Assembly (NCBI GenBank): GCA_910575435.1
Contig: CAJTGI010000001.1
Span: forward strand, 353,760 to 417,759
DNA: 64,000 nucleotides
Source: Clostridiaceae bacterium
Lineage (GTDB): Bacteria > Bacillota > Clostridia > Lachnospirales > Lachnospiraceae
Direction: 5' to 3'
The notes under the pieces were generated by a model. That model saw only the letters and a program-made list of their open reading frames with translations, made no database searches and had not been told where the DNA came from. The translations under genes were made by a program, and so were the position numbers. Shown piece after piece: positions 63,022 through 64,000 of this stretch (positions within the stretch are counted from its first letter, which is position 1; each line of letters opens with the position of its first letter).

Positions 63022-64000
63022 TCACACGTAACCATCCTTTCCCCTCACGGACACCTCCCCGGACACGATTCTCTCTTCCCTGCCATCCATTTCCACCAAA
63101 AGAGCCCCCTCCCGGTCAATGCCCCTGGCAATTCCCGTCCTGACATCCTCCTCGGCGGCATCTTCCACCATGCCATAGTACACCCGCACCTCCCGGTCCC
63201 TATTGGCAAGGAACCGGTTATATTCCGGCACGATGGCAGAGAGGTTTCCCTCCCTCTCATACTGGCGGTAATACGCCCCAAAAAGAGTCACCGTCCTGGC
63301 CGCCAGAGCGCAGCGGTCCAATTTCTCCCCCGTCTCCAGGAAAAGGGACGTGGCCTTTCCCTGCAATTCCTCGGGAAAGCCAGCCTGGTTTACATTGATT
63401 CCCATGCCCACCACCCCGTAGTGGACGAAATTTTCCTCCGAACTCATCTCCGTCAGAATGCCGCAAACCTTCTTTCCCGCCACGATCACGTCATTGGGCC
63501 ACTTAATGGCCACATCCACGGAAACCATCTCTTGAATGGCCTTTGCAATAGCCAGAGCCGCCAAAAGGGTCATGCCGGAAATCCTGGAGGGATGCAATTC
63601 GGGTCTCAAAATCAACGTCATAAACACGTTCACGCCCTCCGGGCTCTCCCAGTGCCGTCCCCTTCTCCCCCGGCCCGCAGTCTGCCGCTCTGCCACCACC
63701 AGGGTGCCCTCCGGCTCTCCCTGCTCCGCCAGCCTTTTGGCATAACTGTTGGTAGAATCCACCCTATCCAGGCATTCCACCCTCTGGCAGATCCCATCCT
63801 CCGGCAGATGGCTCTCGATCTCCGGCCCGTAGAGCCTGTCCGGCGCAGAGATCAACCGATATCCCTTATTGGAGCCGGCGGCAAATTCATACCCCATCTC
63901 CTTCAGCGCGGCAATATTTTTCCACACCGCCTGTCTGGACACCCCAAGTTTTTCACAGAGGGCAGAACCAGAGACATACTCCTGTCCCGCCTCCCGCAAT
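63022..64000 (-). CDS. birA: Bifunctional biotin-protein ligase/repressor BirA, start beyond the window
   Basis: At least 325 residues; the extreme N-terminus is beyond the right edge, since family members begin about 8-10 residues earlier. A winged-helix domain (SGSALCEKLGVSRQAVWKNI) is followed by the ligase domain with biotin/ATP loop TAGRGRRGRHW, WPNDVIVAGKKVCGIL and a C-terminal SH3-like domain. It attaches biotin to acyl-CoA carboxylases and represses biotin genes. Confidence 0.94.
   Translation of the reverse strand, partial: LREAGQEYVSGSALCEKLGVSRQAVWKNIAALKEMGYEFAAGSNKGYRLISAPDRLYGPEIESHLPEDGICQRVECLDRVDSTNSYAKRLAEQGEPEGTLVVAERQTAGRGRRGRHWESPEGVNVFMTLILRPELHPSRISGMTLLAALAIAKAIQEMVSVDVAIKWPNDVIVAGKKVCGILTEMSSEENFVHYGVVGMGINVNQAGFPEELQGKATSLFLETGEKLDRCALAARTVTLFGAYYRQYEREGNLSAIVPEYNRFLANRDREVRVYYGMVEDAAEEDVRTGIARGIDREGALLVEMDGREERIVSGEVSVRGKDGYV

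Overview
The window reads as chromosomal DNA of a strictly anaerobic, spore-forming Firmicute, most likely a Lachnospiraceae-type clostridium. The support is: two ferredoxin-linked 2-oxoacid oxidoreductases (nifJ at the left edge and a four-subunit porGDAB operon), a flavodiiron protein, both dipicolinate synthase genes (dpaA, dpaB), a fused SecDF, a DUF6145-like protein, strong AGGAGG ribosome binding sites and TTGACA/TATAAT promoters with 17-base spacers. No rRNA, tRNA, transposase or phage structural gene was seen. Most genes lie on the minus strand. Layout, left: 1-7.3 kb carries the nifJ start, two membrane-anchored cell-wall enzymes (a C39-like peptidase and an M15 carboxypeptidase), a family 2 glycosidase, a VanRS-like two-component pair and a HEPN/MNT toxin-antitoxin pair. 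An aroF-type DAHP synthase (plus strand) follows. From 8.6 to 13.2 kb is a minus-strand ABC exporter locus: a permease fragment, an ATPase, two duplicated permeases, a membrane LuxR regulator and a MotA-like protein. From 13.2 to 16 kb is an AT-rich island with two secreted proteins of unknown function, flanked by hairpins and an 18-base-period direct repeat. Layout, centre: 16-35.8 kb is core metabolism and housekeeping: fprA, dpaAB, recJ, prmA, a MATE exporter with its MarR repressor, secDF, a second HEPN/MNT pair, porGDAB, an iron-sulfur cluster (iscR-nifS-nifU-thiF-like) and cysK. From 36.6 to 48.0 kb is a complete type III-A CRISPR-Cas locus transcribed leftwards: cas6-cas10-csm2-csm3-csm4-csm5, then a 20-repeat array, a two-helix membrane protein of unknown function, cas1, cas2 and csm6. 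The array contains two repeat versions: 13 old repeats of one form at the trailer end and 7 of a second form at the leader end. Layout, right: 48.1-52.6 kb is a surface polysaccharide group (flippase, two glycosyltransferases, an unknown charged protein). dusB, coaX, a DUF6145-like gene and a lone LytTR regulator follow. From 56.1 to 62.7 kb is a partner-switching operon: a truncated adenylation-domain gene, a STAS antagonist, a MATE transporter fused to an anti-sigma-type ATPase domain, a GNAT protein, a membrane PP2C phosphatase and an RsbW-like kinase. The 3' end of the fusion gene is present three times in tandem, stop codon included. birA enters from the right edge. The signals most worth following are the repeat switch in the CRISPR array, the membrane protein inside the CRISPR locus, the MATE-anti-sigma fusion module with its duplicated 3' end, and the unexplained island at 13.2-15.9 kb.
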